A stretch of 64,000 nt of DNA from Desulfovibrio sp. (GTDB taxonomy: Bacteria > Desulfobacterota > Desulfovibrionia > Desulfovibrionales > Desulfovibrionaceae), in contig JAFSVD010000064.1 of assembly GCA_017450275.1 (NCBI GenBank), forward strand, positions 1 through 64,000, read 5' to 3'. Of the stretch, positions 31,786 to 40,332 are shown piece after piece. A program made the position numbers and the translations under genes. Position 1 is the stretch's first letter. Every line of letters starts with the position of its first letter. Under the pieces are notes generated by a model. It was not told the origin of the DNA and did not search any database. It was given only the letters and a program-made list of their open reading frames with translations.

Positions 31786-34326
31786 TTAAAGAGGTTTCTT
31801 GCGAAGACTGACTCCCCCTGAATGGATGGGACGGACTCGTGTGCGTTTGCGAGTGCTGTTTTTCGAGCGCTGGAGGAGAGGGAGCATGGTTTGTTCTTTC
31901 ATGTGGATATCGAGTTGTGGATAGGCGATCTCGATATTGTGCATGGCAAAGATTTTTTCGATCTGCAGCCGCACCTCTGTGCAGGTTCGAGCGCGTTCGT
32001 CGAAGGTGCGAACCCAAAAATAGACGGCAAAATCCAAGGAATTGTCGCCAAATTGCAAGAAGGCCACAGTGGGCTCGGGGTAGCGCAGGATATTGTCCTG
32101 TTTGGAAACAACGGTGCGCAGAAGTTTTATGACAAGGTCGGTATCGCTTCCGTAGGCAACCCCTACCGAGACACTGGCACGAACAGAAGAATCGTTGCGC
32201 GACCAGTTGATCAGGCGGCCAGAGATAAATTCGGAATTGGGCACATAGATAAAGGCGTTGTCGTAGGTTTGGATGAGGGTATCGCGCACGCTGATGCGGG
32301 CAACCTTGCCGGTAACACCGCCGCCTACTTCAACCACATCCCCTACTTGCAGCATGCGTCCGAAGATCAAAAGCAGACCTGAGAAGAAATTGTTCACAAT
32401 GCTTTGCAGACCCATACCAATACCAACCGAAAGACCTGTCAAAACCATGGCCGCGTTTTTAAGATCAATGTCCAGGATGTGCATGACAAAGAGGGCAAAG
32501 AGAATCCACACCGAATAGGTGAAGGCTGTTTGGGCAGGGGTGACAAGGGTGGTGTCCACCGAGTTTTTGCGGTTTGTGATGAATTTGGACAAATAGCGGC
32601 AGCCTGAGACAACGATGGCTTTTGCCAGGAAAAAGGCCGTAAAAATCACCAAAAGATGGATGAGATTGAATTCAGCCTCGCCGACAGAGACATTTTTAAA
32701 CAGGTATTCCTGCATCAACACCATGCCGCCAGGGAGTGTTGCCACCCAGATAAGGACGCTCGAGATGGCCAAAACCATGATAATGGGCGTGGCTAAGGAG
32801 ACAACGATATTGGAGAAAATGGCCTTAATGCCTTCCTGGGGTTGGTTTTCGTTTAAGTAGTTAAAGCGATCGAGACCGCCCAAGCAGAGCTGGGTGGAGA
32901 GCAAGACAGAGACGCAGCACAGATAGACGATCATGCTCAAAATGGGGAGACCCACAAGGGTTAAGATCACACAAATCCAGAGCACAAGGCCATCGATGGA
33001 GCGGATATTTTTTTCAAAATGGAGGTTGCCGATGGAAAGTTCCGGCCAGCTCATTCGCCACAGAAGCACGCAGACAACAAAGGCGAGCCACAGGCACAGC
33101 AAAAGAACAGGGATTAAGGGCAGATAGAGCAGAACGTACGCCCCAAAGGTCAGGGGAAAGAGGCGGAGCAGGGGCGGGGTTTGTCTGGCGATATCGGGGT
33201 TTGAAATCGTTCGAAGATCCCAGGCCAAAAGCATTTGGCCAAAGATTAAGAATATATTGCCAATAGCCATAAAGAAACGATAGCTTTCCCCATTGGGAGA
33301 GATGGAGCCGATCAGAAGCGAAAATCCCACGCTGATGATGGGCAGGCTCACCTTGAACATATGATCCACAGCGGGATTGGTATCGGTTGGCAGCCAGCTT
33401 TGACGCCGCAAAAAAAAGAGGGCGATGGAGAAAATGACGAGCGCTATGCCTCCCCGAACAAGCATCCGCCGCCAGCCGTTTGAGTCGCTGGGCAATTCGA
33501 GGCCGCGCCGCATTTGTAAACCAGTCAAAAAGATCTCGACCGAACGATGCATATTCGACCATAAGCTTGCGTCGAGCCAGGCCAAGGGCTTTTGCAGGTA
33601 ATAGTTGTTCCACAGCTTTGGAAGATTGTTGCGAATATCTTTCTGCTTGGCAGTGATTTGTTCGAGTAAATGATTGGCAGGCCCTAGATCTGTTTTTTGC
33701 TGAGTGAGGATTCTTTCTAAAAGTTTCAGCGTTTCTTGGATACTTGTATTATATATCTGATATTCTTTATTATCTCTTTTGATCGTGATGGTGAAGCTTA
33801 AGAGCGATTGTGTGGAATTAAAGAGATTTTCTACCTGGGAATGGTTGCGAAATAAGGGTGCCAGCTCGCGTTTGAGATCGTGCTCAATACCATAGAGCTG
33901 GCTCATCACCGCCTCCATAAGGGTCGCCCAGTTCTTATAGCGGTTCATGCTGGGCAGCAATTGCCCGAAATTGCGTTCAGCGTTGGTGACATAGAGGAGG
34001 AGATCGCGTTTGTTGATGAATTCTTCGGACAAGGTGGTCGCCTTGGTGCGGATCTCCTGAATATGGTGGAGAGACTCTTGCCAGCGCTTGTGCCAGGGAG
34101 CCTGTATCTTTGTTTTTTCTTCAACATCAAAATAGATGGTATTGAGTTTGGTGGCCAGCTCTTCGATAAAGTCGGAGATATTGGCCGGCGCCTTTTGTGG
34201 GGCTTCAACATTGGGAAGGAGCTTTGCGGGATCGACCTTGGTCTCACTGGGCGCGGCAGAGACAGAGGCGAGCAGAAGAAGCAGGGTGCAAGCAAGAAGG
34301 GGAAGAGCAAAGAGCGTGCGTGTCAT
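31786..34326 (-). CDS. Large MscS-family mechanosensitive channel
   Basis: 846 residues. Signal peptide (residues 1-24, ending SVSAA), a periplasmic helical domain to about 280, then a block of about eight hydrophobic helices, and the MscS core: TM3-type helix GLSVGIGMGLQSIVNNFFSG in the last third, followed by GLLLIFGRMLQVGDVVEVG, TGKVARISVRDT and VPNSEFISGRLINW, then the cytoplasmic vestibule. It releases solutes on osmotic downshock at the inner membrane. The extended N-terminal region matches the MscK/YbdG-like long forms. The FmdB gene is the next gene. Start at 34326. Confidence 0.92.
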   Translation of the reverse strand: MTRTLFALPLLACTLLLLLASVSAAPSETKVDPAKLLPNVEAPQKAPANISDFIEELATKLNTIYFDVEEKTKIQAPWHKRWQESLHHIQEIRTKATTLSEEFINKRDLLLYVTNAERNFGQLLPSMNRYKNWATLMEAVMSQLYGIEHDLKRELAPLFRNHSQVENLFNSTQSLLSFTITIKRDNKEYQIYNTSIQETLKLLERILTQQKTDLGPANHLLEQITAKQKDIRNNLPKLWNNYYLQKPLAWLDASLWSNMHRSVEIFLTGLQMRRGLELPSDSNGWRRMLVRGGIALVIFSIALFFLRRQSWLPTDTNPAVDHMFKVSLPIISVGFSLLIGSISPNGESYRFFMAIGNIFLIFGQMLLAWDLRTISNPDIARQTPPLLRLFPLTFGAYVLLYLPLIPVLLLCLWLAFVVCVLLWRMSWPELSIGNLHFEKNIRSIDGLVLWICVILTLVGLPILSMIVYLCCVSVLLSTQLCLGGLDRFNYLNENQPQEGIKAIFSNIVVSLATPIIMVLAISSVLIWVATLPGGMVLMQEYLFKNVSVGEAEFNLIHLLVIFTAFFLAKAIVVSGCRYLSKFITNRKNSVDTTLVTPAQTAFTYSVWILFALFVMHILDIDLKNAAMVLTGLSVGIGMGLQSIVNNFFSGLLLIFGRMLQVGDVVEVGGGVTGKVARISVRDTLIQTYDNAFIYVPNSEFISGRLINWSRNDSSVRASVSVGVAYGSDTDLVIKLLRTVVSKQDNILRYPEPTVAFLQFGDNSLDFAVYFWVRTFDERARTCTEVRLQIEKIFAMHNIEIAYPQLDIHMKEQTMLPLLQRSKNSTRKRTRVRPIHSGGVSLRKKPL

Positions 34327-34365
34327 AGGTGACCTTTTAGCAAAAGCTTTTGAATGAGAGGCTCT

Positions 34366-35298
34366 ATGGGGACATCGATAGCGGTATCAATGGTGCATGG
34401 TGGAGGAAATGATTGTGTGTATCCAGACAATCTTTCCTCCCTGATTGGCATTGTCTTGGATCATGCGCAATTTCCCGATCTCCACGGTCAGCGTATCCTT
34501 GTTAAACCCAATTGTTTGCTCGGCAATGCCTTGGCCTGCACCAATCCTTTGGTTGTTTTGGGTGTGTGCTCTTGGCTCAAAGCGCAGGGAGCAGGGATCA
34601 TCGTTGCCGATTCTCCGGGTTTTGGCTCGGTTGCATCGGTTGCCAAAAGCATAGGACTCGCTGATGGGCTTAAGGCAATGGGGATTCCTCTGGTATCGAT
34701 GGGACGATGCGTGTGGAAGAAAAGCGTTGTCTTGGGAAAAGAGGTGCGTATTCCCTTGGGGGAGCGGGCCTTGGCCTGTGACAGGGTGTTCTCTCTCCCC
34801 AGGGTCAAAGTCCACAAGCAGATGCTGCTCTCTCTGGCTGTCAAAAATTGCTATGGGTGCGTTCCAGGGCTGCATAAGGCCTGTATCCACACCTTCTACG
34901 GCCAAAGCCGCCAATTTTTTGCCAGCTATATCGCTGCGCAATTCAGTCTCTTGCCGCCTGTGCATGCGGTGGTTGATGGCATTGTGGCCATGCACGGGAC
35001 AGGACCTTCTGGCGGAAAACCCTATCCCTTGGGGCTTCTTGGCGCCTGCATCTCAGCTCCTCTCATCGATTGGATTGTGGCGCAGATTCTTGGACTTGAC
35101 CCAAAAACGGTTCCCCTTTGCCAAGCCGTAGTTGAACAGATGCCCAAAAATTGTCAACCATATTATCCCTTGGAAAGCCCAGCATCCTGGGCAGTGCGCG
35201 ATTTTGCCTTTCCTCCGCTTCTCACCTGCTCGTTTGCGCCGCACAGGCTTCTTTGGAGCTGTCTTCGCCGCATAGCCGCTCAACTGTTTGCTCGATAA
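34366..35298 (+). CDS. DUF362-family protein
   Basis: 310 residues. Motifs: GQRILVKPNCLLG, GAGIIVADSPGFGS and VFSLPRVKVHKQMLLSLAVKNCYGCVPG (in pieces), the typical DUF362 order, with a conserved Lys-Pro-Asn near residue 45. DUF362 proteins are often fused to 4Fe-4S ferredoxin domains; none is present here. The role is unknown. GAGG precedes the ATG at 34366. It diverges from the MscS gene across 39 bp and is followed by thiE 20 bases later, so both may be co-transcribed. Confidence 0.85.
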   Translation: MGTSIAVSMVHGGGNDCVYPDNLSSLIGIVLDHAQFPDLHGQRILVKPNCLLGNALACTNPLVVLGVCSWLKAQGAGIIVADSPGFGSVASVAKSIGLADGLKAMGIPLVSMGRCVWKKSVVLGKEVRIPLGERALACDRVFSLPRVKVHKQMLLSLAVKNCYGCVPGLHKACIHTFYGQSRQFFASYIAAQFSLLPPVHAVVDGIVAMHGTGPSGGKPYPLGLLGACISAPLIDWIVAQILGLDPKTVPLCQAVVEQMPKNCQPYYPLESPASWAVRDFAFPPLLTCSFAPHRLLWSCLRRIAAQLFAR

Positions 35299-35318
35299 CT
35301 CTTTGTTAGGAGGTATAT

Positions 35319-35966
35319 ATGCCACGAATTCTTCCCAATGCAACGGATCTCTACGCTATCACCGATGCCAAGCTTTCACGAGGCAGATCGCTCGAAGAGG
35401 TTGTCACGCAGCTTTTAGACGCAGGGATACGCATCCTCCAGTACAGGGAAAAGCACGCCAAGATGGGGCGCATGCTTGAAGAGTGTCGCATGATTCGGGC
35501 AAAAACCCGTGAGGCGGGAGCCTGTTTTCTTGTCGACGACTATGTGGATATCGCCATGCTCGCAGAGGCAGACGGGGTGCATATCGGGCAAGAGGATCTG
35601 CCGCTGCCAGAGGTTCGTTCTCTCCTTGGGGATTCGAAAATTATTGGGCTTTCGACTCATGAGCCCAAGCAGGCCTTGGCTGCGGTGCAGATGGGGGCTG
35701 ATTATATTGGGGTGGGGCCTCTTTTTGCGACCAAAACCAAGGAAGATGTGGTTGCCCCTGTGGGGCTCGCGTATTGTTCCTGGGTGCGCGACAATATCCC
35801 TCTCCCCTTTGTCGCCATCGGCGGCATCAAGGCGCACAATATCGCCGAGGTTGCCCGGGCAGGAGCCACCTGTTGCGCCCTGGTTTCGGAATTTGTGGGA
35901 GCCGATAGTATCAAAGAGACCGTGCAAACCGTGCGCACGATCTTTGCCCAGGCACGCAATCGATAA
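35319..35966 (+). CDS. thiE: Thiamine-phosphate synthase (ThiE)
   Basis: 215-residue TIM barrel joining HMP-PP and HET-P to thiamine phosphate. Motifs: LYAITDAKL, GIRILQYREKH, FLVDDYVDIAMLAEADGVHIGQEDLP, IIGLSTHEPKQAL and GADYIGVGPLFATKTKED, IAIGGI-type VAIGGIKAHN. AGGAGG precedes the ATG. No thiamine riboswitch fits in the 20-bp gap to the DUF362 gene. thiD is elsewhere (47238-48035). Confidence 0.95.
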   Translation: MPRILPNATDLYAITDAKLSRGRSLEEVVTQLLDAGIRILQYREKHAKMGRMLEECRMIRAKTREAGACFLVDDYVDIAMLAEADGVHIGQEDLPLPEVRSLLGDSKIIGLSTHEPKQALAAVQMGADYIGVGPLFATKTKEDVVAPVGLAYCSWVRDNIPLPFVAIGGIKAHNIAEVARAGATCCALVSEFVGADSIKETVQTVRTIFAQARNR

Positions 35967-35968
35967 AA

Positions 35969-35992
35969 AAAACCCCGCGGAGGCGGGGTTTT
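35969..35992. terminator. Bidirectional terminator after thiE
   Basis: AAAACCCCGC, a 4-base loop and GCGGGGTTTT form a GC-rich hairpin with T tracts on both strands, between convergent thiE and the FliT/FlgN-like gene. Confidence 0.9.
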
Positions 35993-35998
35993 GCACCT

Positions 35999-36325
35999 TT
36001 ATTGGAGAGCGTGGCTGAGTGCTTGGTGGTAGCCTTTGATGCGGCGTCGTTCCAATTTTGACTGTTGCATGGCCGCTTGAACGTGATCGTGGGATACTGT
36101 TGCCTTGGCTATCAGCTTCTTGTGGCACTCAAGCAATGTGGTCAGCCGTTGCCGATATTGCTCGCGAAGCGTTGGGGTGTAGTGATCCCAGGCAAGGAGA
36201 GTGATTTTTTCGCGTTCTTTGGACAAAGCGATCGCCTCTTCAAAGGCCTCCTGCTCGATGGCCTCCATCTCTTTGGCAGCGATTTCCAAGGCCTGATCGA
36301 GTAAACACAATCCCTGCTTTTCCAT
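35999..36325 (-). CDS. Small helical protein, possible FliT/FlgN-type flagellar chaperone
   Basis: 108 residues, all alpha-helical, with three heptad-like segments (LDQALEIAAKEMEAIEQEAFEEAIALSKEREKI in parts, REQYRQRLTTLLECHKKLIAKA, AAMQQSKLERRRIKGYHQAL). Length, composition and the paired EREK/LI turn resemble FliT- or FlgN-type export chaperones. The gene follows the 36337-36942 gene by 11 bases, and that pair lies behind a near-consensus sigma-54 promoter. No function is proved. Confidence 0.6.
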   Translation of the reverse strand: MEKQGLCLLDQALEIAAKEMEAIEQEAFEEAIALSKEREKITLLAWDHYTPTLREQYRQRLTTLLECHKKLIAKATVSHDHVQAAMQQSKLERRRIKGYHQALSHALQ

Positions 36326-36336
36326 TTTTTCCCTTC

Positions 36337-36942
36337 CTATTGGGCAAAGCGCGCAATCAATTCCTTATGGAGCTTTTCGCTGATTGTTTTCCACGCCAGG
36401 CATTGAGGGGCAAATTCGTATTCCAGAAGGTCGGAGAGCAAAATCCAGTCTTCGCTTTCCAAAATTTCGCTCATTTCGCTCAGAAGATCGGAGAGTTCAA
36501 CGGTCTTGGTCTGGAACTCTTCATCGGCACCGTTCAGATAGCGTTCGCGAAGGTCGCCAACCATGGCCAAGAAATCGCGGACAACGTCGAGCAGATCCTG
36601 CAAAAGCTCCAGGGCATCGGCGTCTTTGCCTTCTTTGAACAGTCTGGCCACATTTTTGCCGCCGCTTTCCATCATCTGGGTCACCTTGGTCATTTCGGCA
36701 GCAATGTCGAGAGCCATCTGGGAGGAGGGAACCGAGCGGATTTCCAAGGATTCAATGCCATCACTCGCCAGATCTTCGGCCTGGTGGGGATAGATCTCGG
36801 AGAAAATTTCATTATTGACATAGACGTCGGTGATGATGCGATCTTCCATGGTCTTGTCCTGCATCACATTGGTCAAAATCTCTTCCAAATTGGAAAACAT
36901 AGCGATCGACTTTTCGGTCTTTTGTCCGTCTATAATAATCAT
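36337..36942 (-). CDS. Acidic helical protein of unknown function, probable flagellar regulon
   Basis: 201 residues starting MIIIDGQKTEKSIAMFSNLEEILTNVM; two strands followed by long acidic helices, ending CLAWKTISEKLHKELIARFAQ. No signal, membrane segment or cofactor motif. GGAGG precedes the ATG at 36942; the open frame starts earlier but inside the GT9 gene. It is the first gene behind the candidate sigma-54 site 36998-37013 and is paired with the small helical protein downstream. I do not recognise a family. Confidence 0.7.
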   Translation of the reverse strand: MIIIDGQKTEKSIAMFSNLEEILTNVMQDKTMEDRIITDVYVNNEIFSEIYPHQAEDLASDGIESLEIRSVPSSQMALDIAAEMTKVTQMMESGGKNVARLFKEGKDADALELLQDLLDVVRDFLAMVGDLRERYLNGADEEFQTKTVELSDLLSEMSEILESEDWILLSDLLEYEFAPQCLAWKTISEKLHKELIARFAQ

Positions 36943-36994
36943 TTGCTGCCTCCGTGGGGGAAATAAATTACCGCAAAACTCTGCGTACTTCTCT

Positions 36995-38575
36995 TTATGC
37001 AGTATTTGTGCCAACCTCTATGTGGTCAGTCAGGCGTTGCAAGGTGAGGCGGAAGGTGTGCAGAAAGTGCACGAAGTTGTCGATATCGCCCCCCATATCC
37101 ATGCGTATCTCCCGCCAGAAATAGCCAAAAGCAACAAAGAGAGGGTGTGTGCTCAACAACGTTTCGAGGCGGTCGGCGTTGCGCAAAAAGAGCGTCCGTG
37201 CCTGGGGGTGGCGCAAGAGAGGCGCTTGGGCGCACAAGGCCTCAAGAATGGTGTTGGCTTGGCCAAGGGTCTGACGGAAGTCCTTGGCAAGAGTGGATGC
37301 GCAGGCTATGGGGATCCAGGGGAGGCTGCTCTGTCCGTCAAGAATATGACTCCAAAAGGCGCGTTGGAGCCTAATCCAATCATAGCGTGGGGTGCGGGCA
37401 AAGGCGTTGAGCGGGCGAAGGCTGGCAAAACCCTCTGGATCCCGTTTTGTGGCATAGACTCTCGCCTGGATAGTGGGGGCACACGCAACACTTTCTGCCA
37501 GGCTTTGGCCATGTATCCAGGCCAAAAGAATCGCTGCAACATCCTCTGGCGCAATGAGGCTCTTGCAGGCGTGGTCATTGGCGCACGGTGTGTGAAAATC
37601 GCAGGGATGGCAGGGGAGATGGGGTTCAAAACAGAGGCAGTCTTCACGCAAAGGCCCTGTGTCGAAGGGTTGGGCTGTTGCGAGAAAGAGGCTGGCGCTC
37701 TTGGTGTTGAGGGCGCTTGCAAGGTGGAGGGTTCCGGTATCGTTTGAGAGCAGAAGCGAAACCGTACGCAAAAGCGCTGCCAAGACAGGGAGGCTTGTTT
37801 TGCCAAGAGCCGAGACAAAGGGACTGTGCGAAAAGCGTTGGTACTCGCTCTCAAACGCTTTTTCTTGGGCGGATCCAGTGAGAACCGGGCAGATCCTGGC
37901 TTTCTGCCACAAGATATCGCCAACACGCGCAAAGGAAGAAAGAGGCCATTGTCGTGTGGCGCTACTCGCTCCGAGCTGAAAGGCGATAAAGCCTTTGGGG
38001 GCATAGGGAGTGGCATCGGCAAGAAGCGCGTGCGCTTGCTCAAAGGCTTGTGGCTCTGGCTCCTTGATGGCAATGGAAGGCGTTTTTTTGGCAAAACCAA
38101 GAGGGTCTGCCATATGGCGGAACATATCGGCGATGTTGAAGACCGCATTGTGACGACAAAGGCTTGAAGCAGCAAGAAAGCTTGCCCAGAGGCTGTGGTT
38201 TACGCCAAAGCCGTCTTTGTCCATCCCAAAGCCGAGCATGGTCGGGGCTTTTAGGCAGAGGCTTAGGAGGCGGGATGGGAGGCTCGCCGTGAGATTGAGA
38301 ACGATGCGGGGCTGTTCAGCCTTGATGGGCGCGAGTGTCTGCGAAAGCGTTGCGAGCGCTTGCTGCCAGTTGGTATCCAACTGCGCCAAAAGGCGTGCGC
38401 CTGGGAGAGCCCAGACGTTTGAGAGCCCATCGAGCAGAGCAAAGGTGCTCGCAAAATTATCCTGCCCCAACAAGCCAACCTTGAGTCCCTGGGATGTCAG
38501 GTCGTGGATCAGGGATTGGGATTGAATGAGGTCGCCAAAGCGGGTCAGATTGATGAGAAGACAATCGAGAGCCAT
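36995..38575 (-). CDS. Glycosyltransferase family 9 (heptosyltransferase-like)
   Basis: 526 residues. N-terminal LINLTRFGDLIQSQSLIHDL (the RxGDxx start of GT9), a central FQLGASSATRQWPLSSFARVGDIL segment with the sugar-nucleotide side, and LLLSNDTGTLHLASAL (the D-T/S-G-xx-H-x-A motif). After about residue 330 come Cys clusters (CLCFEPHLPCHPCDFHTPCANDHAC) and about 150 residues without a known match. Family members transfer heptose in LPS cores; in this context it could instead modify flagellin or a surface glycan. It lies between the lysozyme-like gene and the flagellar-type pair on the same strand. Confidence 0.85.
   Translation of the reverse strand: MALDCLLINLTRFGDLIQSQSLIHDLTSQGLKVGLLGQDNFASTFALLDGLSNVWALPGARLLAQLDTNWQQALATLSQTLAPIKAEQPRIVLNLTASLPSRLLSLCLKAPTMLGFGMDKDGFGVNHSLWASFLAASSLCRHNAVFNIADMFRHMADPLGFAKKTPSIAIKEPEPQAFEQAHALLADATPYAPKGFIAFQLGASSATRQWPLSSFARVGDILWQKARICPVLTGSAQEKAFESEYQRFSHSPFVSALGKTSLPVLAALLRTVSLLLSNDTGTLHLASALNTKSASLFLATAQPFDTGPLREDCLCFEPHLPCHPCDFHTPCANDHACKSLIAPEDVAAILLAWIHGQSLAESVACAPTIQARVYATKRDPEGFASLRPLNAFARTPRYDWIRLQRAFWSHILDGQSSLPWIPIACASTLAKDFRQTLGQANTILEALCAQAPLLRHPQARTLFLRNADRLETLLSTHPLFVAFGYFWREIRMDMGGDIDNFVHFLHTFRLTLQRLTDHIEVGTNTA
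36998..37013 (-). promoter_or_regulatory. Candidate sigma-54 promoter (one mismatch)
   Basis: TGGCACAAATACTGCA on the minus strand matches TGGCAYRN4TTGCW except at one base of the -12 box (C for T). GG and GC doublets have the right spacing. It overlaps the last codons of the GT9 gene and lies 56 bases before the 36942 start. Confidence 0.65.
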
Positions 38576-38604
38576 AGTGTCGGTTATGGGAAAAGAAGCG
38601 TGGC

Positions 38605-38637
38605 AAAAAAAAGGGGGAGCGAGAGAAGTATCCCCCC
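38605..38637 (-). terminator. Terminator of the lysozyme-like gene
   Basis: On the minus strand a GGGGGA/TCCCCC-type stem with a 12-base loop is followed by a run of T. It lies 29 bases after the lysozyme-like gene stop and partly separates it from the GT9 gene. Confidence 0.7.
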
Positions 38638-38665
38638 GAAAAGAAAAGAATGGGCATACGACGAT

Positions 38666-39673
38666 TTAGGCAAGAGAATGGCCGTCGAGCATGGAAAGCG
38701 CCAGCACCTTTTCCTGCTTGAAGCGGTTTTGGACAGCTGCGCGCACAGATTCGGTGGAGGAGCCAAACTGGCCAGCCCGGATTTTATAGACATTGGTGAT
38801 CATATTGCGTTCGTAGTCAGGCGAGCTCGCCTCCCCGCTCACAGCGTCAGCACGGCTGAAGATGCGGGAGGCACCGGAAGGTCCGTGCTGGATCGCCGTA
38901 CTCCAGATCACTTCGCGCATGGCGTCAGAGAGCGTGTTTTCGGTCAGTCCCGTATTTTTCACAATGGAGGCAAGGGCTGGTTCATAGTGGCTTTGGCGGG
39001 CAAAGGCCTCTTGTAAGGCCTCAAAGCGCGTGGGATCTTCGGCGGCGAGTGTTTTCCACATATCGGGCATGGCGCCGTGCCGACTTCCGGTATTGGCAGG
39101 GCCTGCGCTGCGGAGACGTTTGGCCACATCAGGCGCCTCATTGTCCAGAAATTTCAAAAAGTCCGTCATGGTGCCCACTTTGGAGGCTATCTGGTATTTG
39201 CCGTAGCTTGTGCCGCCGGTGCCATCGTAGCCAATGGCGGCAATGCCGTCTTGACCTGATTCAAATTGCGCCGAGAGTTTGCCGAGTCCTTGACTTGTGC
39301 TGCTCTTTTTCCGCCGCTTTTTGGATTGATGGCTTCGGACAAAATCGCCAAGGCCTTGCGAGGAGAGTCCCTGATTGATAAAGCCTTCGGTGCCGGCAAT
39401 GTGGCTCACCCGCGTCCCTAACGCCATGCTGCGCGCAAGATCGAGGGTTGATCCCATGCTGGCATTGGGCGTTGGGGCAGCTTGGAAACGCATAAGGTCG
39501 CTCGGGGCGCGACCCGCTAAGACGAAATGGCGACCGCTTTGGGGCACTTGCACCGGATTTGGGCGTTGCGCTGCCATAATTTTGGCAAAGGTATCGGCAT
39601 TCGAGGATTTCTTTGTCTGCATTGGTTGATTCTTGGGTGTGATCATCCACGTTCGTTCGGTTGCTTCGGTCAT
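38666..39673 (-). CDS. Lysozyme-like peptidoglycan hydrolase, probable flagellar enzyme
   Basis: 335 residues. Residues 1-150 are low-complexity with NPVQVPQSGRHFVLAG and a basic patch SHQSKKRRKKSS; no signal peptide is evident. Residues from about 155 carry LSAQFESGQDGIAAIGYDGTGGTSYGKYQIAS in pieces: a Glu in FESG, then G-T-S-Y-G-K-Y-Q, as in lysozyme-like domains of phage endolysins and VgrG-type proteins, followed by MTDFLKFLDNE and a helical end. GAGGAGGAG precedes the start at 39673. A perfect sigma-54 site lies 29 bases upstream, suggesting that it opens peptidoglycan for flagellar rod assembly (the FlgJ muramidase role). Without a signal peptide it may leave by the flagellar export apparatus; this is inference. 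Confidence 0.75.
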   Translation of the reverse strand: MTEATERTWMITPKNQPMQTKKSSNADTFAKIMAAQRPNPVQVPQSGRHFVLAGRAPSDLMRFQAAPTPNASMGSTLDLARSMALGTRVSHIAGTEGFINQGLSSQGLGDFVRSHQSKKRRKKSSTSQGLGKLSAQFESGQDGIAAIGYDGTGGTSYGKYQIASKVGTMTDFLKFLDNEAPDVAKRLRSAGPANTGSRHGAMPDMWKTLAAEDPTRFEALQEAFARQSHYEPALASIVKNTGLTENTLSDAMREVIWSTAIQHGPSGASRIFSRADAVSGEASSPDYERNMITNVYKIRAGQFGSSTESVRAAVQNRFKQEKVLALSMLDGHSLA

Positions 39674-39701
39674 AGCTCTCCTCCTCGTTTGCTCAAGAAA
39701 T

Positions 39702-39717
39702 TGCAAAGGATATGCCA
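39702..39717 (-). promoter_or_regulatory. Sigma-54 promoter of the lysozyme-like gene (perfect consensus)
   Basis: TGGCATATCCTTTGCA on the minus strand fits TGGCAYRN4TTGCW at all defined positions. The predicted transcript start (about 39691) leaves an 18-base leader before the ATG. It overlaps the left end of the flavodoxin terminator. Confidence 0.85.
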
Positions 39718-39744
39718 AAAAAAAACAGCCAGACAAGCTGGCTG
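39717..39744 (-). terminator. Terminator after flavodoxin
   Basis: CAGCCAG and CTGGCTG form a 7-bp stem around a 5-base loop, followed on the minus strand by a T tract. It ends the flavodoxin transcript 27 bases after its stop. Confidence 0.75.
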
Positions 39745-39771
39745 CGTAAAAGAACCGAGGAGGATCGTGTT

Positions 39772-40218
39772 TTAGAGGACTTTGAGGATTTCATCGATAA
39801 AGGTGTTGATGGCCTCGTCTTCGCCTTGGCCGTCGCCTTCGATGCGCAAACCATCGGTGATGCAATTGCCTCCCAATTGTTTGACTGTTTCTTCAATCAC
39901 ATCCACAGCCCCGCAAAAATGGGGGTAGGAACGATCCCCAGAGGCAAAGGCAGCACACGGCTTGTTGGCCAGATCCATATCCTTGGCGTGTTCAAAGAAG
40001 GAGTCGAAATCTTCTTGCATTTCAATATCTTCTTCGCCCCACGCCGAAGCACCGAAAAGCACGGCGTTGTAGTCTTTGGCAATATGCTCGGGTTTGGCGT
40101 TGGCCGCATTTTGGACAGAAACCGTGTGGCCGGCGTCAGTCAGTTTGCGCTCAAGGATATGGGCGATGCTTTCCGTATTGCCGGTGGTGGATCCAAAAAC
40201 AATCAAGACAGAGGCCAT
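39772..40218 (-). CDS. Flavodoxin
   Basis: 148 residues, short-chain flavodoxin, single-electron carrier with FMN in the cytosol. FMN phosphate loop GSTTGNTES at 9-17, 60s loop GASAWGEEDIEMQEDF with the aromatic ring stacked on FMN, and 90s loop ASGDRSYPHFCGAVD. It probably substitutes for ferredoxin under iron limitation. It is a single gene with its own promoter and terminator, located between two flagellar-type or radical SAM genes. Confidence 0.95.
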   Translation of the reverse strand: MASVLIVFGSTTGNTESIAHILERKLTDAGHTVSVQNAANAKPEHIAKDYNAVLFGASAWGEEDIEMQEDFDSFFEHAKDMDLANKPCAAFASGDRSYPHFCGAVDVIEETVKQLGGNCITDGLRIEGDGQGEDEAINTFIDEILKVL

Positions 40219-40267
40219 AGGGTGCTCCTTTTTTTGAAAAAGAAATTGAAATTTTTATTCGAAAAAA

Positions 40268-40296
40268 GAGATAGCCCAAATGCCTGATCGTGTCAA
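40268..40296 (-). promoter_or_regulatory. Possible sigma-70 promoter of flavodoxin
   Basis: TTGACA (minus strand 40296-40291), 17 bases, then a weak -10 TATCTC (40273-40268). The flavodoxin start is 50 bases downstream. No Fur box was recognised. Confidence 0.35.
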
Positions 40297-40332
40297 GCGC
40301 TTTGGATTGCTTGCAGATACGAGCCAAGCTTA

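Noticed and set aside
35299..35318. TPP riboswitch upstream of thiE
   Set aside because: The gap is only 20 bases and has no CUGAGA-type core; the gap before thiD is also too short.
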